The notes beneath the pieces are model-generated. The model was given only the letters and a program-made list of their open reading frames with translations, was not told the DNA's origin and made no database searches. From assembly GCA_965198325.1 (NCBI GenBank), contig CBDAPE010000014.1:365313-429312 (forward strand): DNA of 64,000 nt, in the 5' to 3' direction. Positions 25,956 through 34,603 of this stretch are shown piece after piece. The translations under genes were made by a program, and so were the position numbers. The stretch is from CBDAPE01 sp965198325. Lineage in GTDB: Bacteria; Pseudomonadota; Alphaproteobacteria; UBA828; JAPUJA01. The number at the start of each line of letters is the position of its first letter. Position 1 is the first letter of the stretch.

Positions 25956-28130
25956 ATGTTTGATATTCACCGTAAGGAAATCACCTGGGGTGGTTCGACC
26001 CTAACCCTTGAGACCGGGCGGATCGCCCGGCAGGCGGACGGGGCGGTTCTCGTAACTTATGGCGAGACGGTCGTGCTGTGCACGGCGGTCGCGCAGAAGA
26101 CCCCGAAGCCGGGGATTGATTTCTTTCCGTTGACAGTGAATTACCAGGAAAAGGCATTTTCCGCAGGCAAGATACCCGGCGGGTTCTTCAAACGGGAAGG
26201 CAGGCCCAGCGAAAAAGAGACGCTCGTTTCGCGTCTGATCGACCGGCCGCTTCGGCCGTTGTTCGCCCACGGATTCCGAAACGAGACGCAGGTCATTTGC
26301 ACAGTGCTCTCCTACGATTTGGAAAACGATGCCGATATACCGGCGTTAATCGGCGGTTCGGCCGCTTTGACGCTGTCGGGCATCCCATTCCTAGGGCCGG
26401 TCGCCGGCGCGCGGGTGGGCTACATCGATGGTGAGTATGTGCTCAACCCCCATATCGACCAAGGCCCGGATTCCAGGCTCGACCTGCTCGTTGCGGGCAC
26501 TGCCGAAGGCGCTTTGATGGTCGAGTCCGAGGCCGACGAGCTATCCGAAGAGGTTATGTTGGGGGCCGTCGTGTTCGGGCACAAGCAGATGCAGCCGGTG
26601 CTCGACGCAATCATCGATCTCGCGGAGCAATGCGCCAAGGATCCCTGGGAGACGCCAGCGCCACCCGCAGAGCTGCCCGACGTTGAGGCCAAGGTAGCCG
26701 AGACCGCCGAGGCTGGCTTGCGGGAAGCCTATGCGCTGACGGTCAAACAGCAACGCAGTGACCGCCTGAGTGAAGTGCGTGCGAGCACCGTCGAGTCCTT
26801 GGCCGGGGAAGACGGCGATTCGTCCATTGTCAAGAGTTCGCTCAAGAGCCTCGAGAAAGATATCGTCCGTAGCACCATTCTGAAGACCGGAACACGAATC
26901 GACGGCCGCGATACGAAAACTGTCCGTCCGATCGTCGCGGAGGTCGGTATCCTGCCCAGGGCACATGGCACGGCACTGTTTACGCGCGGGGAAACCCAGG
27001 CGCTGGTCGCCGTGACCTTGGGGACCGGCCAGGACGAGCAGATTATGGATGTGCTCGAGGGCGAATACCGTGAGCACTTCATGCTGCATTACAACTTTCC
27101 GCCCTTTTCCGTCGGTGAAGCGAGCTTCCTAAGAGGTCCGGGGCGCCGTGAGATCGGTCATGGCAAACTCGCCTGGCGGGCTATTCGTCCCCTGTTGCCG
27201 AAGAAAGAGGACTTTCCCTACACACTGAGAGTGGTCTCGGATATCACGGAGTCGAACGGCTCATCCTCGATGGCGACGGTCTGCGGGTCATCGCTGGCCC
27301 TGATGGATGCCGGAGTCCCGCTTTCCCGCTCGGTGGCCGGGATCGCGATGGGACTGATCAAGGAGGATGATGATTTCGCGGTGCTATCGGACATCTTGGG
27401 CGACGAGGATCACCTGGGAGACATGGATTTCAAAGTCGCGGGAACGGGCGAAGGTGTGACCTCGCTCCAGATGGACATCAAGATCACGAGCATCACTGAG
27501 GAAATCATGCAGATCGCCCTTAACCAGGCTCGCGAGGGCCGTCTGCACATCTTGGGTGAGATGGAGAAGGCGATTGACCATTCCCGGGCCGACGTCAGCT
27601 CCCATGCGCCACGGATTGTCACGATTACGGTACCCAAGGACAAGATTCGCGAAGTGATTGGAACCGGCGGCAAGGTTATTCGCGAGATATGCGAAGTCAC
27701 TGGTACGAAGATCGATATCGACGATGACGGCACGGTCAAAGTGGCGGCGGTCGACGGCGAGGCTTCGGAGAAAGCGGTCGAGATGATTCGCGATATCGTT
27801 GCCGAACCCGAAGTCGGTGTAATTTATGACGGTAAGGTTGTGAAGGTTGTCGACTTTGGGGCGTTTGTGAACTTCATCGGGACCCGCGACGGCCTCGTCC
27901 ATATCAGCGAGCTAACGGCCGAATTCCGGCCCGAGAAGGTGACCGACGTAGTCCAGGAAGGGGACCAGGTCAAGGTCAAGGTCCTCGGCATCGACGACCG
28001 TGGCAAGGTCAAACTCAGCATGAAGGTTGTCGATCAGGACTCTGGCGCCGATATTACCGAGGAAGTCGAGGCAAAGAAGCGTGCGCGCCGCGACAAAAAT
28101 CGCGAGCGGGCAGAGGCCACATCGGAATAG
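25956..28130 (+). CDS. pnp: Polynucleotide phosphorylase (PNPase)
   Basis: 724 residues from ATG 25956 (MFDIHRKEITWGG, AAAGGAATCAGGA upstream), a normal length. It has two RNase PH domains (about 1-225 and 300-540; second-domain FSVGEASFLRGPGRREIGHG and ESNGSSSMATVCG), a KH domain (about 553-610, IREVIGTGGKVIREI) and an S1 domain (about 620-690, VVDFGAFVNFIGTRDGLVHISEL). It is a 3'-5' phosphorolytic exoribonuclease and partner of the degradosome. It is the last gene of the operon. The 157 bases after it contain two copies of ACCCGCGGG that could pair. Confidence 0.97.
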   Translation: MFDIHRKEITWGGSTLTLETGRIARQADGAVLVTYGETVVLCTAVAQKTPKPGIDFFPLTVNYQEKAFSAGKIPGGFFKREGRPSEKETLVSRLIDRPLRPLFAHGFRNETQVICTVLSYDLENDADIPALIGGSAALTLSGIPFLGPVAGARVGYIDGEYVLNPHIDQGPDSRLDLLVAGTAEGALMVESEADELSEEVMLGAVVFGHKQMQPVLDAIIDLAEQCAKDPWETPAPPAELPDVEAKVAETAEAGLREAYALTVKQQRSDRLSEVRASTVESLAGEDGDSSIVKSSLKSLEKDIVRSTILKTGTRIDGRDTKTVRPIVAEVGILPRAHGTALFTRGETQALVAVTLGTGQDEQIMDVLEGEYREHFMLHYNFPPFSVGEASFLRGPGRREIGHGKLAWRAIRPLLPKKEDFPYTLRVVSDITESNGSSSMATVCGSSLALMDAGVPLSRSVAGIAMGLIKEDDDFAVLSDILGDEDHLGDMDFKVAGTGEGVTSLQMDIKITSITEEIMQIALNQAREGRLHILGEMEKAIDHSRADVSSHAPRIVTITVPKDKIREVIGTGGKVIREICEVTGTKIDIDDDGTVKVAAVDGEASEKAVEMIRDIVAEPEVGVIYDGKVVKVVDFGAFVNFIGTRDGLVHISELTAEFRPEKVTDVVQEGDQVKVKVLGIDDRGKVKLSMKVVDQDSGADITEEVEAKKRARRDKNRERAEATSE

Positions 28131-28287
28131 CCGATATGGCGATCAGAGCGACCCGCGGGCAATATGTGGACCCTGTTCCGCAACCCGCGGGATGCTTGCC
28201 AAGGCGCTCGACAGCACCTAAATCAGAACGAGCATCGCGGCGATATGTGTGCGCCACCGGCGTAGTCAGTCGTTCAAGGAGTCTCGC

Positions 28288-29685
28288 TTGAAGACGCTCA
28301 ATCCGATCATCGTGTCCGGCCGGGAAGTGCTGCCACTCGTCGAGGGCGGCAAGGGGATATCCATCAGTAATGGGGAAAGTTCCGGGGCTTGGGCCGCCGC
28401 CGGCGGGGTGGGAACATTCTCTGGAGTGAATGCCGATGAGCGCGATGATCAGGGCCATCCGATTCCGCAGATTTATCATGGTCGAACACGGCGGGAACGT
28501 CACGAAGAGCTCGTCGACATGGCCATTCGTGGCGGTTTGACCCAAGCGTGTATCGCGCACGAAATGGCAAATGGCCAGGGCCGTATCCATATGAACGTCC
28601 TGTGGGAAATGGCGGCATCCGAGCGGGTCCTGCACGGTATTCTGGAGGGTGCGAAAGGTGTTATCCACGGCGTGACCTGCGGTGCGGGCATGCCCTACCG
28701 GATCGCCGAGATCGCTGCCAGCTACGATGTATGTTATTACCCTATCGTTTCGTCGGCGCGGGCCTTCCGCGCATTGTGGAAGCGTGCCTATCATCGGTTC
28801 TCGGAATGGCTCGGCGGTGTCGTGTACGAGGATCCTTGGCGGGCCGGAGGCCACAACGGATTATCGAATCTTGAAGATCCGCTCTTGCCCGAACCGGCTT
28901 ACCCGCGGGTTCGGGCGCTCCGGGAACAGATGCGAGAGTTCGGTCTGGACGACACACCCATCTTCATGGCTGGGGGCGTTTGGTATCTCCGTGAATGGGA
29001 AGATTGGATCGACAATCCGGAGATCGGCCCGGTTGTATTCCAATACGGCACCCGCCCGTTGCTGACGAAGGAAAGCCCCATTTCGGACGCCTGGAAGCAA
29101 AAACTGCTAAAGCTGAGCGACGGCGATATCTCGCTCAATCGGTTCAGCCCTACGGGATTTTATTCGTCCAGCGTCCGCAACCGGTTCATCGAAGAGCTTC
29201 ACGAACGAAACGAGCGACAGGTTGCCTACACGCTCGAGCCCTACGGCCAGCATGATACGGCATTTCCCGTCGGAGCACGCCGCCGCGAGGTCTACCTGAC
29301 CGCGGCGGACAAGGAGCGCGCCGATACTTGGGTTGCCAGAGGGTTTTCGACAGCTCTCAAGACCCCCGATTCAACACTGATTTTCGTGACAGCTGAGAAG
29401 GCGGAACAGATTCGCGAAGATCAAATCGGTTGCATGGGGTGCCTGTCGGCCTGCCGGTTCAGCAACTGGGCGTGCAACGACCAAGGGGCCACGGGCAAGA
29501 AGACAGACCCAAGAAGCTATTGCATCCAAAAAACTCTACAAACCATCATTCACAGCGACGATGTGGAGAACCAGTTGATGTTTGCTGGCCATGGCGCCGA
29601 CCATTTCAGGGACGATCCGTTCTACGCAAACGGCTTCATCCCGTCGGTTAAACAGCTGGTGGAGCGAATCGAAACTGGGAATTAG
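28288..29685 (+). CDS. Nitronate monooxygenase-like flavin oxidoreductase with C-terminal cysteine cluster
   Basis: 465 residues from TTG 28288, chosen because AAGGA sits 7 bases upstream; an in-frame GTG at 28249 lacks a ribosome site. The first 330 residues read as the 2-nitropropane-dioxygenase/NPD TIM barrel (GKGISISNG, GVIHGVTCGAG, PIFMAGGVW, VVFQYGTRPLLTKES). Unusually, the C-terminus has cysteines at about 382, 385, 389, 396 and 412 (GCMGCLSACRF, WACND, SYC), resembling an iron-sulfur site. The substrate is unknown. It lies directly upstream of irr, rubrerythrin and an Fe-S oxidoreductase, which suggests a redox or iron-stress setting. Confidence 0.72.
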   Translation: MKTLNPIIVSGREVLPLVEGGKGISISNGESSGAWAAAGGVGTFSGVNADERDDQGHPIPQIYHGRTRRERHEELVDMAIRGGLTQACIAHEMANGQGRIHMNVLWEMAASERVLHGILEGAKGVIHGVTCGAGMPYRIAEIAASYDVCYYPIVSSARAFRALWKRAYHRFSEWLGGVVYEDPWRAGGHNGLSNLEDPLLPEPAYPRVRALREQMREFGLDDTPIFMAGGVWYLREWEDWIDNPEIGPVVFQYGTRPLLTKESPISDAWKQKLLKLSDGDISLNRFSPTGFYSSSVRNRFIEELHERNERQVAYTLEPYGQHDTAFPVGARRREVYLTAADKERADTWVARGFSTALKTPDSTLIFVTAEKAEQIREDQIGCMGCLSACRFSNWACNDQGATGKKTDPRSYCIQKTLQTIIHSDDVENQLMFAGHGADHFRDDPFYANGFIPSVKQLVERIETGN

Positions 29686-29696
29686 ACGAATGGGTT

Positions 29697-29726
29697 TTGA
29701 CATCGCGGGAACAATACCCTTATAGT
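29697..29726 (+). promoter_or_regulatory. Predicted sigma-70 promoter of irr
   Basis: TTGACA (29697-29702), an 18-base spacer and TATAGT (29721-29726), beginning 11 bases after the stop of the upstream flavoprotein gene. It would start transcription near 29733, just ahead of the palindrome at 29741-29757. Confidence 0.6.
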
Positions 29727-29740
29727 TCCTATGGATTATA

Positions 29741-29757
29741 TTTAGAAAGGTTCTTAT
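29741..29757. promoter_or_regulatory. Irr-box-like palindrome in the irr leader
   Basis: TTTAGAA-AGG-TTCTTAT, an imperfect match to the iron control element I recall for alphaproteobacterial Irr (TTTAGAA-N3-TTCTAAA). It lies between the predicted transcription start and the GTG start codon of irr, a position that suits repression by its own product. Confidence 0.55.
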
Positions 29758-29759
29758 CG

Positions 29760-30194
29760 GTGACCCTGCGGGACGGCGACTTGGTATTGGCTCGGGAACG
29801 ACTCCGCCGCGCGGGCCTGCGCCCGACACGTCAGCGAATGGCGCTGGCGACCTTGCTTTTCCGCGACGGTGATCGCCACGTCACGGCCGAACAGCTTCAT
29901 GGCGAGGCTCTCTACAGCGATGTCAAGGTGTCGCTGGCAACGGTCTACAACACGCTCCATCAGTTCACCAAGCTGGGAATCCTTAAGGAATTGGTCGTTG
30001 ATTCGAACCGCTCGTATTTCGATACGAATACCGGTCATCATCACCATTTCTTGCTGGAAGACGAAAATCGGCTCCAGGATGTTCCCGGTCACGCGATCGA
30101 GGTCGGCGAACTGCCGCCAATTCCAGCGGGCACCGAAGTGAGTCGCGTGGACGTCATTGTTCGGTTGCGCCGAAAAGAGGGCACTGCGACGTAA
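29760..30194 (+). CDS. irr: Iron response regulator Irr (Fur superfamily)
   Basis: 144 residues from GTG 29760, which gives the normal family length and has AAAGG nine bases upstream; a longer in-frame TTG start overlaps the promoter. A winged-helix domain (LRPTRQRMALATLLF, VSLATVYNTLHQF) and the metal/haem region GHHHHFLLEDE with the Irr-type histidine run are visible. Irr is a haem-responsive regulator active under iron limitation. No haem regulatory GCxxK motif is seen near the N-terminus, as is common outside Bradyrhizobium. It lies between the flavoprotein and rubrerythrin genes. Confidence 0.9.
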   Translation: MTLRDGDLVLARERLRRAGLRPTRQRMALATLLFRDGDRHVTAEQLHGEALYSDVKVSLATVYNTLHQFTKLGILKELVVDSNRSYFDTNTGHHHHFLLEDENRLQDVPGHAIEVGELPPIPAGTEVSRVDVIVRLRRKEGTAT

Positions 30195-30239
30195 GCTGTC
30201 GGCGACCGGTCGGGTAATTCTATTCGATGAACTTAATTA

Positions 30240-30256
30240 TTTAGAATCATTCTAGT
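30240..30256. promoter_or_regulatory. Irr-box-like palindrome upstream of rubrerythrin
   Basis: TTTAGAA-TCA-TTCTAGT, a near-perfect palindrome and close match to the Irr element. It ends four bases before the -35 hexamer of the predicted rubrerythrin promoter. Binding immediately upstream of -35 could activate or, by crowding polymerase, repress. Confidence 0.65.
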
Positions 30257-30260
30257 TTTA

Positions 30261-30289
30261 TTGACAGCCAACAACGCCTACGCCATAAT
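30261..30289 (+). promoter_or_regulatory. Predicted sigma-70 promoter of rubrerythrin
   Basis: TTGACA (30261-30266), a 17-base spacer and CATAAT (30284-30289), a near-consensus promoter. The leader to the rubrerythrin ATG is about 80 bases. A strong promoter fits an abundant peroxide-scavenging protein. Confidence 0.65.
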
Positions 30290-30378
30290 TCAAAAATGGT
30301 AAGCGCCACGTTCCCGCGTCGGGGAAACAACGCGGTCACCAAATCAATCGTCGTCAGATAATCAGAGGAGAATTTCAG

Positions 30379-30798
30379 ATGCCTGCTCTCAGTGGTTCGA
30401 AAACAGAGCAAAACCTCAAAGATGCCTTTGCTGGCGAGTCCCAGGCTAACCGCCGGTATCTTTATTTTGCTCAAAAGGCCGATGTCGAAGGTTTTAACGA
30501 CGTCTCGGCAGTGTTCCGTTCGACCGCGGAGGGCGAAACGGGTCACGCACATGGCCATTTATCGTATCTGGAAGAAACCGGTGATCCGGCAACCGGCGAA
30601 CCCATCGGTACGACGGGCGATAATCTTAAGGCGGCGATTGTGGGTGAGACCCATGAGTATACGGACATGTATCCGGGCATGGCGAAGTCGGCTCGCGAGG
30701 AGGGCTTCGAAGAGATTGCCGATTGGTTCGAGACCTTGGCGAAAGCCGAGCGCTCTCATGCCGGTCGGTTTCAGAAGGCGCTCGATAGCCTCGATTAG
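30379..30798 (+). CDS. Rubrerythrin lacking the rubredoxin domain
   Basis: 139 residues forming only the diiron four-helix bundle. The iron-ligand helices are visible: AGESQANRRYLYF, EGETGHAHGH, VGETHEYTDMYPGMA and KAERSHAGRF (E-x-x-H pattern). The C-terminal rubredoxin-type C-x2-C domain of classical rubrerythrins is missing, so electrons must come from another protein. The Fe-S oxidoreductase encoded next is the obvious candidate (inference). Rubrerythrins reduce hydrogen peroxide. AGAGGAG upstream of ATG 30379 is a strong ribosome site. Confidence 0.93.
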   Translation: MPALSGSKTEQNLKDAFAGESQANRRYLYFAQKADVEGFNDVSAVFRSTAEGETGHAHGHLSYLEETGDPATGEPIGTTGDNLKAAIVGETHEYTDMYPGMAKSAREEGFEEIADWFETLAKAERSHAGRFQKALDSLD

Positions 30799-30880
30799 GT
30801 TCCGACAGTACGACGATTGCCGAGAGATGGGGGGCCCCTGAAAGTCCCCCGTTCGAGTATTGAACCGAAAGTGCAACGCC

Positions 30881-32233
30881 ATGGAATCTGACAGTGGCGC
30901 CCCCACTCGACATCCCCTGAACTGGTCCGATCCGGAGTTCTTCGATCGCGACAAGCTGGATGCTGAGATGCGGCGAATCTTCGATATTTGTCACGGTTGC
31001 CGACGTTGCTTCAATCTCTGCGATTCATTTCCTCGTCTGTTCGATCTGATCGATGACTCCAAGACATTCGAGCTCGACAGCGTAGACAGCGCCGACTTCA
31101 AATCGGTCGTCGATGCTTGCACCCTATGCGATATGTGCTTCATGACGAAGTGCCCTTATGTGCCCCCCCACGAGTTCAATATCGACTTCCCTCATCTGAT
31201 GGTCCGCTACCGGGCATGCGAATTTAACGAGGGCAAGATGGGGATCGCTGATCGCCGGATGGCGGAAACCGACGCGAACGGCCGTCTCGCGGGCCATATC
31301 GCACCGATCGCCAACTGGGCAAGCAAGCGTGGCAATCGGTTTACCCGCGGGGTCCTGAAGCGGGTCGCTGGCGTCCATCCGGATGCCAAATTGCCGAAGT
31401 TTCACCATAGGACATTCGAAGCCCGCGCACGCAAAGCGTCGCCCGAGATCGACCGGCGCGCTCCGGCGCACGGCCGCAAGGCGGTTTTCTACGCCACCTG
31501 TTACGTGAACTACAACAATCCCGGCATCGGCCAGGCCGCACAAGCAGTGCTCGCGCGAAACGGCGTTGAAACGGACGCCGCATATCCGATGTGCTGTTGC
31601 ATGCCCCAGCTGGAACAAGGCAACGTTGCAAGGGTCGCGGAAAGCGCCAAACAGGTAAGCCGCGAACTCCTCGTTTGGATCGACAAAGGTTATGACGTCG
31701 TGATTCCCGTGCCGAGTTGCGCTCTGATGGTCAAGTTCGAGTGGCCGTTGATCGTGCCTGACGACGAGGCGGTCCAACGTCTCTCGGCCGCAAGTTTCGA
31801 CATCAGCGAATACGTCGTTGATATAGCAAAGAAAGAGGGACTCGCCGACGGGTTGGAGCCGTTGCCGGATGGCGTGACATTACACGTCGCGTGCCACGCC
31901 CGCGCCCAGAATATGGGGATTAAGGCAGCCGAATTGCTTCGTCTGATTCCCGACCTCAAACTCGATGTCATCGAGCGCTGTTCGGGTCATGGCGGTTCAT
32001 GGGGCGTAAAGGCCGAGTTTCACGATGTTGCGATGAAGGTGGGTAAGCCAGTCGCGCGAGAAGCACTTGAGCATGCAAATCGCCATATCGCGTCGGAATG
32101 CCCGCTTGCGGCCAGCCATATCGTGCAGGGTATGGAACAGCTCGCCGAGGGAGAAACCTGTGGACTTCCCGCAAGCGGCCGAGCCGGCCATCCTATAGAA
32201 TTGTTTGCTCAAGCCTACGGCCTTGCTTGGTAA
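30881..32233 (+). CDS. CCG-domain iron-sulfur oxidoreductase (HdrD/GlpC-like)
   Basis: 450 residues from ATG 30881; an in-frame TTG at 30860 is possible. Two N-terminal [4Fe-4S] motifs are seen: ICHGCRRCFNLCDSFP and CTLCDMCFMTKCPY. Two C-terminal CCG domains follow (about 200-290 with MCCCMPQ, and about 325-430 with ACHARAQNMGI and ERCSGHGGSWG), as in heterodisulfide reductase subunit D and GlpC. No membrane helix is apparent, so it is probably cytoplasmic. It sits between rubrerythrin and a DUF3501 gene, a trio I recall from other proteobacteria. It likely passes electrons to rubrerythrin; the reaction is not established. Confidence 0.85.
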   Translation: MESDSGAPTRHPLNWSDPEFFDRDKLDAEMRRIFDICHGCRRCFNLCDSFPRLFDLIDDSKTFELDSVDSADFKSVVDACTLCDMCFMTKCPYVPPHEFNIDFPHLMVRYRACEFNEGKMGIADRRMAETDANGRLAGHIAPIANWASKRGNRFTRGVLKRVAGVHPDAKLPKFHHRTFEARARKASPEIDRRAPAHGRKAVFYATCYVNYNNPGIGQAAQAVLARNGVETDAAYPMCCCMPQLEQGNVARVAESAKQVSRELLVWIDKGYDVVIPVPSCALMVKFEWPLIVPDDEAVQRLSAASFDISEYVVDIAKKEGLADGLEPLPDGVTLHVACHARAQNMGIKAAELLRLIPDLKLDVIERCSGHGGSWGVKAEFHDVAMKVGKPVAREALEHANRHIASECPLAASHIVQGMEQLAEGETCGLPASGRAGHPIELFAQAYGLAW

Positions 32234-32244
32234 GATTTCCAACC

Positions 32245-32838
32245 ATGCCCGCAAATTCGCTGACCCGATCCGACATTCTCCCGATCGACGACTATGTGGC
32301 CTTGCGGGATGTCAAGCGTGCTGAAGTTCGTGAAATCAAGCGCAACCGCCGGGTCTCCGTCGGCCCTTTCGCAACGTTCTATTTCGAAAACTTTGACACC
32401 ATGTGGCTGCAAATCCATGAAATGCTGTTCATCGAAAAAGGCGGCGAGGATCAGATTGGCGAAGAGCTCGATGCCTATGCACCGCTCGTGCCCAATGGCC
32501 AGGAGCTCGTCGCGACACTTATGTTCGAAATCGACGAACCCGAACGTCGGAACCGCGAGCTTGAACAGTTAGGGGGCGTCGAGACCACTGTTACGCTTAG
32601 TGTCGGCAACGAGGTGATTACGGCCAAACCAGCCGACGAAGTTGAGAGAACGACGATGGACGGTAAGACTTCTTCCGTCCACTTCCTTCGCTTTCTGCTC
32701 AACGACATTCAAATCGCTGTATTTCTCGATCCGTCGATGCCCGTCGGTCTCGCCATTAACCACGAGAACTATCCGCATACGACCACCCTGTCCGAATCGG
32801 TTCGGGCCGCCCTGGCAGAGGATTTCGTTCTGAATTAG
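32245..32838 (+). CDS. DUF3501 family protein
   Basis: 197 residues from ATG 32245, matching the expected length. Features typical of DUF3501 are RSDILPIDDYVALRDVKR at the start, VGPFATFYFENFDTMWLQIHEML, and INHENYPHTTTLSE near the end. It has no signal peptide or membrane segment. The function is unknown. The family is recurrently adjacent to rubrerythrin and CCG-type Fe-S proteins, and here it follows the latter by 11 bases, so it probably belongs to the same unit. Confidence 0.85.
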   Translation: MPANSLTRSDILPIDDYVALRDVKRAEVREIKRNRRVSVGPFATFYFENFDTMWLQIHEMLFIEKGGEDQIGEELDAYAPLVPNGQELVATLMFEIDEPERRNRELEQLGGVETTVTLSVGNEVITAKPADEVERTTMDGKTSSVHFLRFLLNDIQIAVFLDPSMPVGLAINHENYPHTTTLSESVRAALAEDFVLN

Positions 32839-32866
32839 CGCTCCAGCGGGGCTACTGGCGTCCCCG

Positions 32867-33430
32867 TCACGGGATCGTTTCGCCGGCATAAACACCCCAG
32901 ATGTGGGTGCGCTCGATATAGGCCTTGGTTTCACCAATCGCAACCCGACACCACTCTTCCTCGCAGTTGAGTAGAAGACCCCGCACACCCGCCTCGGCCC
33001 GCAATACCGCACGAGACGCTTTGTCTGCTTCGCGGTAGAGAATTCGCGTGTCACCGACTACGAGGACTGTGCGCTGACCGGTCAACAGGCTGCGGTGAAC
33101 CCAACCCGTAGTCCCTTGGAAATCGCGGATTCGCCGCCAATTGCCATACTCGGCGGTGATTTCGACTGGCAGGCCGCGACGTGTGTAGATCCACTCGATG
33201 GGATATTGCGTGCCGGGACCCGAACGCAAATTAACCTCGTCGGCCCGAAGCGACACAAAGCGTGGCAAGGGCAGTTCCGTCACGCCGCCTGTATCGCTTG
33301 TTGCTGGCCATGCGCCCCCAAGCATGAAAACGACGAGCGTCACACTTAGCCAACGCCTAACAAGCCGGCAGGAATGCCCAGCCAGATGGTCGATGCGGCG
33401 GTAGCGAATGAGTTTGAAGAGCCTAGACAC
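32867..33430 (-). CDS. Exported bacterial SH3-domain protein
   Basis: 187 residues from a GTG start with a signal sequence after a basic N-terminus (LSVTLVVFMLGGAWPATS). Two SH3-like repeats follow: about 55-120 (SLRADEVNLRSGPGTQYP, GWVHRSLL) and about 120-180 (CRVAIGETKAYIERTHIWGVY). Such proteins usually bind peptidoglycan or act as periplasmic adaptors. It is divergent from a hydroxyacid dehydrogenase, an arrangement I recall in other alphaproteobacteria. The exact start is uncertain. Confidence 0.75.
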   Translation of the reverse strand: MSRLFKLIRYRRIDHLAGHSCRLVRRWLSVTLVVFMLGGAWPATSDTGGVTELPLPRFVSLRADEVNLRSGPGTQYPIEWIYTRRGLPVEITAEYGNWRRIRDFQGTTGWVHRSLLTGQRTVLVVGDTRILYREADKASRAVLRAEAGVRGLLLNCEEEWCRVAIGETKAYIERTHIWGVYAGETIP

Positions 33431-33598
33431 GGATGGCGCAGTTTATGTCAGAGAACGATCGGTGCAAGGGGCAATCATGCAATACGCGCGTTTCGAATAC
33501 GGGGAGTTCGTTGTATCGCATCTGGTCATTTGATAAACAGGGGCTAATTCGCCTGTCCCGGGTTACCGCTTTGCGGAACCCAAGTCCGAGTTGGTTTC

Positions 33599-34594
33599 AT
33601 GGCATCGAAGAAGAAGAAAAAACCGGTTGTCGTCATCACGCGAAAGCTGCCGGACCAAATTGAAGCGCGGATGATGGAGTTGTTTGACGCGCGACTGCGC
33701 GACGACGACGAGCCGATGACCAAGACCGAGTTGATCAATGCAGTAAAGACCGCCGACGTGCTTGTGTCCACGGTCACCGACCGAATCGATTCGGCGACGC
33801 TCGCTCAAGCTAACCCCAACCTTCGATTGATCGCCAACTATGGCGCCGGTGTGGATAACATCGATCTCCAGACGGCGCGCCAACGGGGAATTACGGTTAC
33901 CAACACGCCGGACGTGTTGACAGAGGACACGGCCGATATGGCGATGGCCTTGATCCTCGCAGTGCCGCGCCGGCTCGCCGAAGGAGAACGACTGGTTCGG
34001 GGCGGTGAATGGCGAGGGTGGGGACCGACGACCATGTTGGGCCACCGGATATGGGGAAAGCGGCTGGGGATCATTGGTCTTGGCCGTGTCGGTCGAGCTG
34101 TCGCCGGGCGCGCCCGCGGCTTCGGATTGTCGATTCATTACCATACGCGAAGGCGCGTTCCAGATGCGCTTGAACAAGAACTCGAGGCCACTTATTGGGA
34201 AAGCCTCGACCAGATGCTGGCACGCATGGACATCATTTCGATGCATTGCCCGCATACCCCGGCAACTTATCATCTTCTGTCGGCGCGTCGGCTCAAGCTG
34301 CTACGTGCTCATGCCTATGTCGTCAATACCTCGCGTGGCGAGGTGATTGACGAAAATGCCATGACCCGCATGTTGCGCGCGGGAGAGCTGGCAGGTGCCG
34401 GGCTCGACGTGTTCGAGCACGAGCCGGCCGTCAATCCCAAGCTGCTCGAGCTCGAAAATGTTGTCCTTCTGCCTCATATGGCCTCGGCGACGATCGAGGG
34501 TCGAATTGACATGGGCGAAAAGGTGCTGATCAACATCAAGACCTTCGTCGATGGCCATCAGCCGCCGGATCGGGTAATCGATCCCACCTTGTAG
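33599..34594 (+). CDS. D-2-hydroxyacid dehydrogenase (glyoxylate/hydroxypyruvate reductase-like)
   Basis: 331 residues. The NAD(P) Rossmann motif is GIIGLGRVGRAVAGR; catalytic residues are Arg in NTSRGEVIDE, Glu in DVFEHEP and His in LPHMASAT. NYGAGVDNIDL is the substrate-loop signature. The closest group by eye is GyaR-type glyoxylate/glycerate dehydrogenase, but formate, phosphoglycerate and lactate enzymes share these motifs. It is cytoplasmic and monocistronic by position. The 168-base upstream gap holds both divergent promoters. Confidence 0.85.
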   Translation: MASKKKKKPVVVITRKLPDQIEARMMELFDARLRDDDEPMTKTELINAVKTADVLVSTVTDRIDSATLAQANPNLRLIANYGAGVDNIDLQTARQRGITVTNTPDVLTEDTADMAMALILAVPRRLAEGERLVRGGEWRGWGPTTMLGHRIWGKRLGIIGLGRVGRAVAGRARGFGLSIHYHTRRRVPDALEQELEATYWESLDQMLARMDIISMHCPHTPATYHLLSARRLKLLRAHAYVVNTSRGEVIDENAMTRMLRAGELAGAGLDVFEHEPAVNPKLLELENVVLLPHMASATIEGRIDMGEKVLINIKTFVDGHQPPDRVIDPTL

Positions 34595-34603
34595 TCATGG
34601 GGT

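Noticed and set aside
28131..28287. Intrinsic terminator after pnp
   Set aside because: Two ACCCGCGGG copies could pair, but no T-run follows and each copy is itself self-complementary, so the structure is ambiguous.
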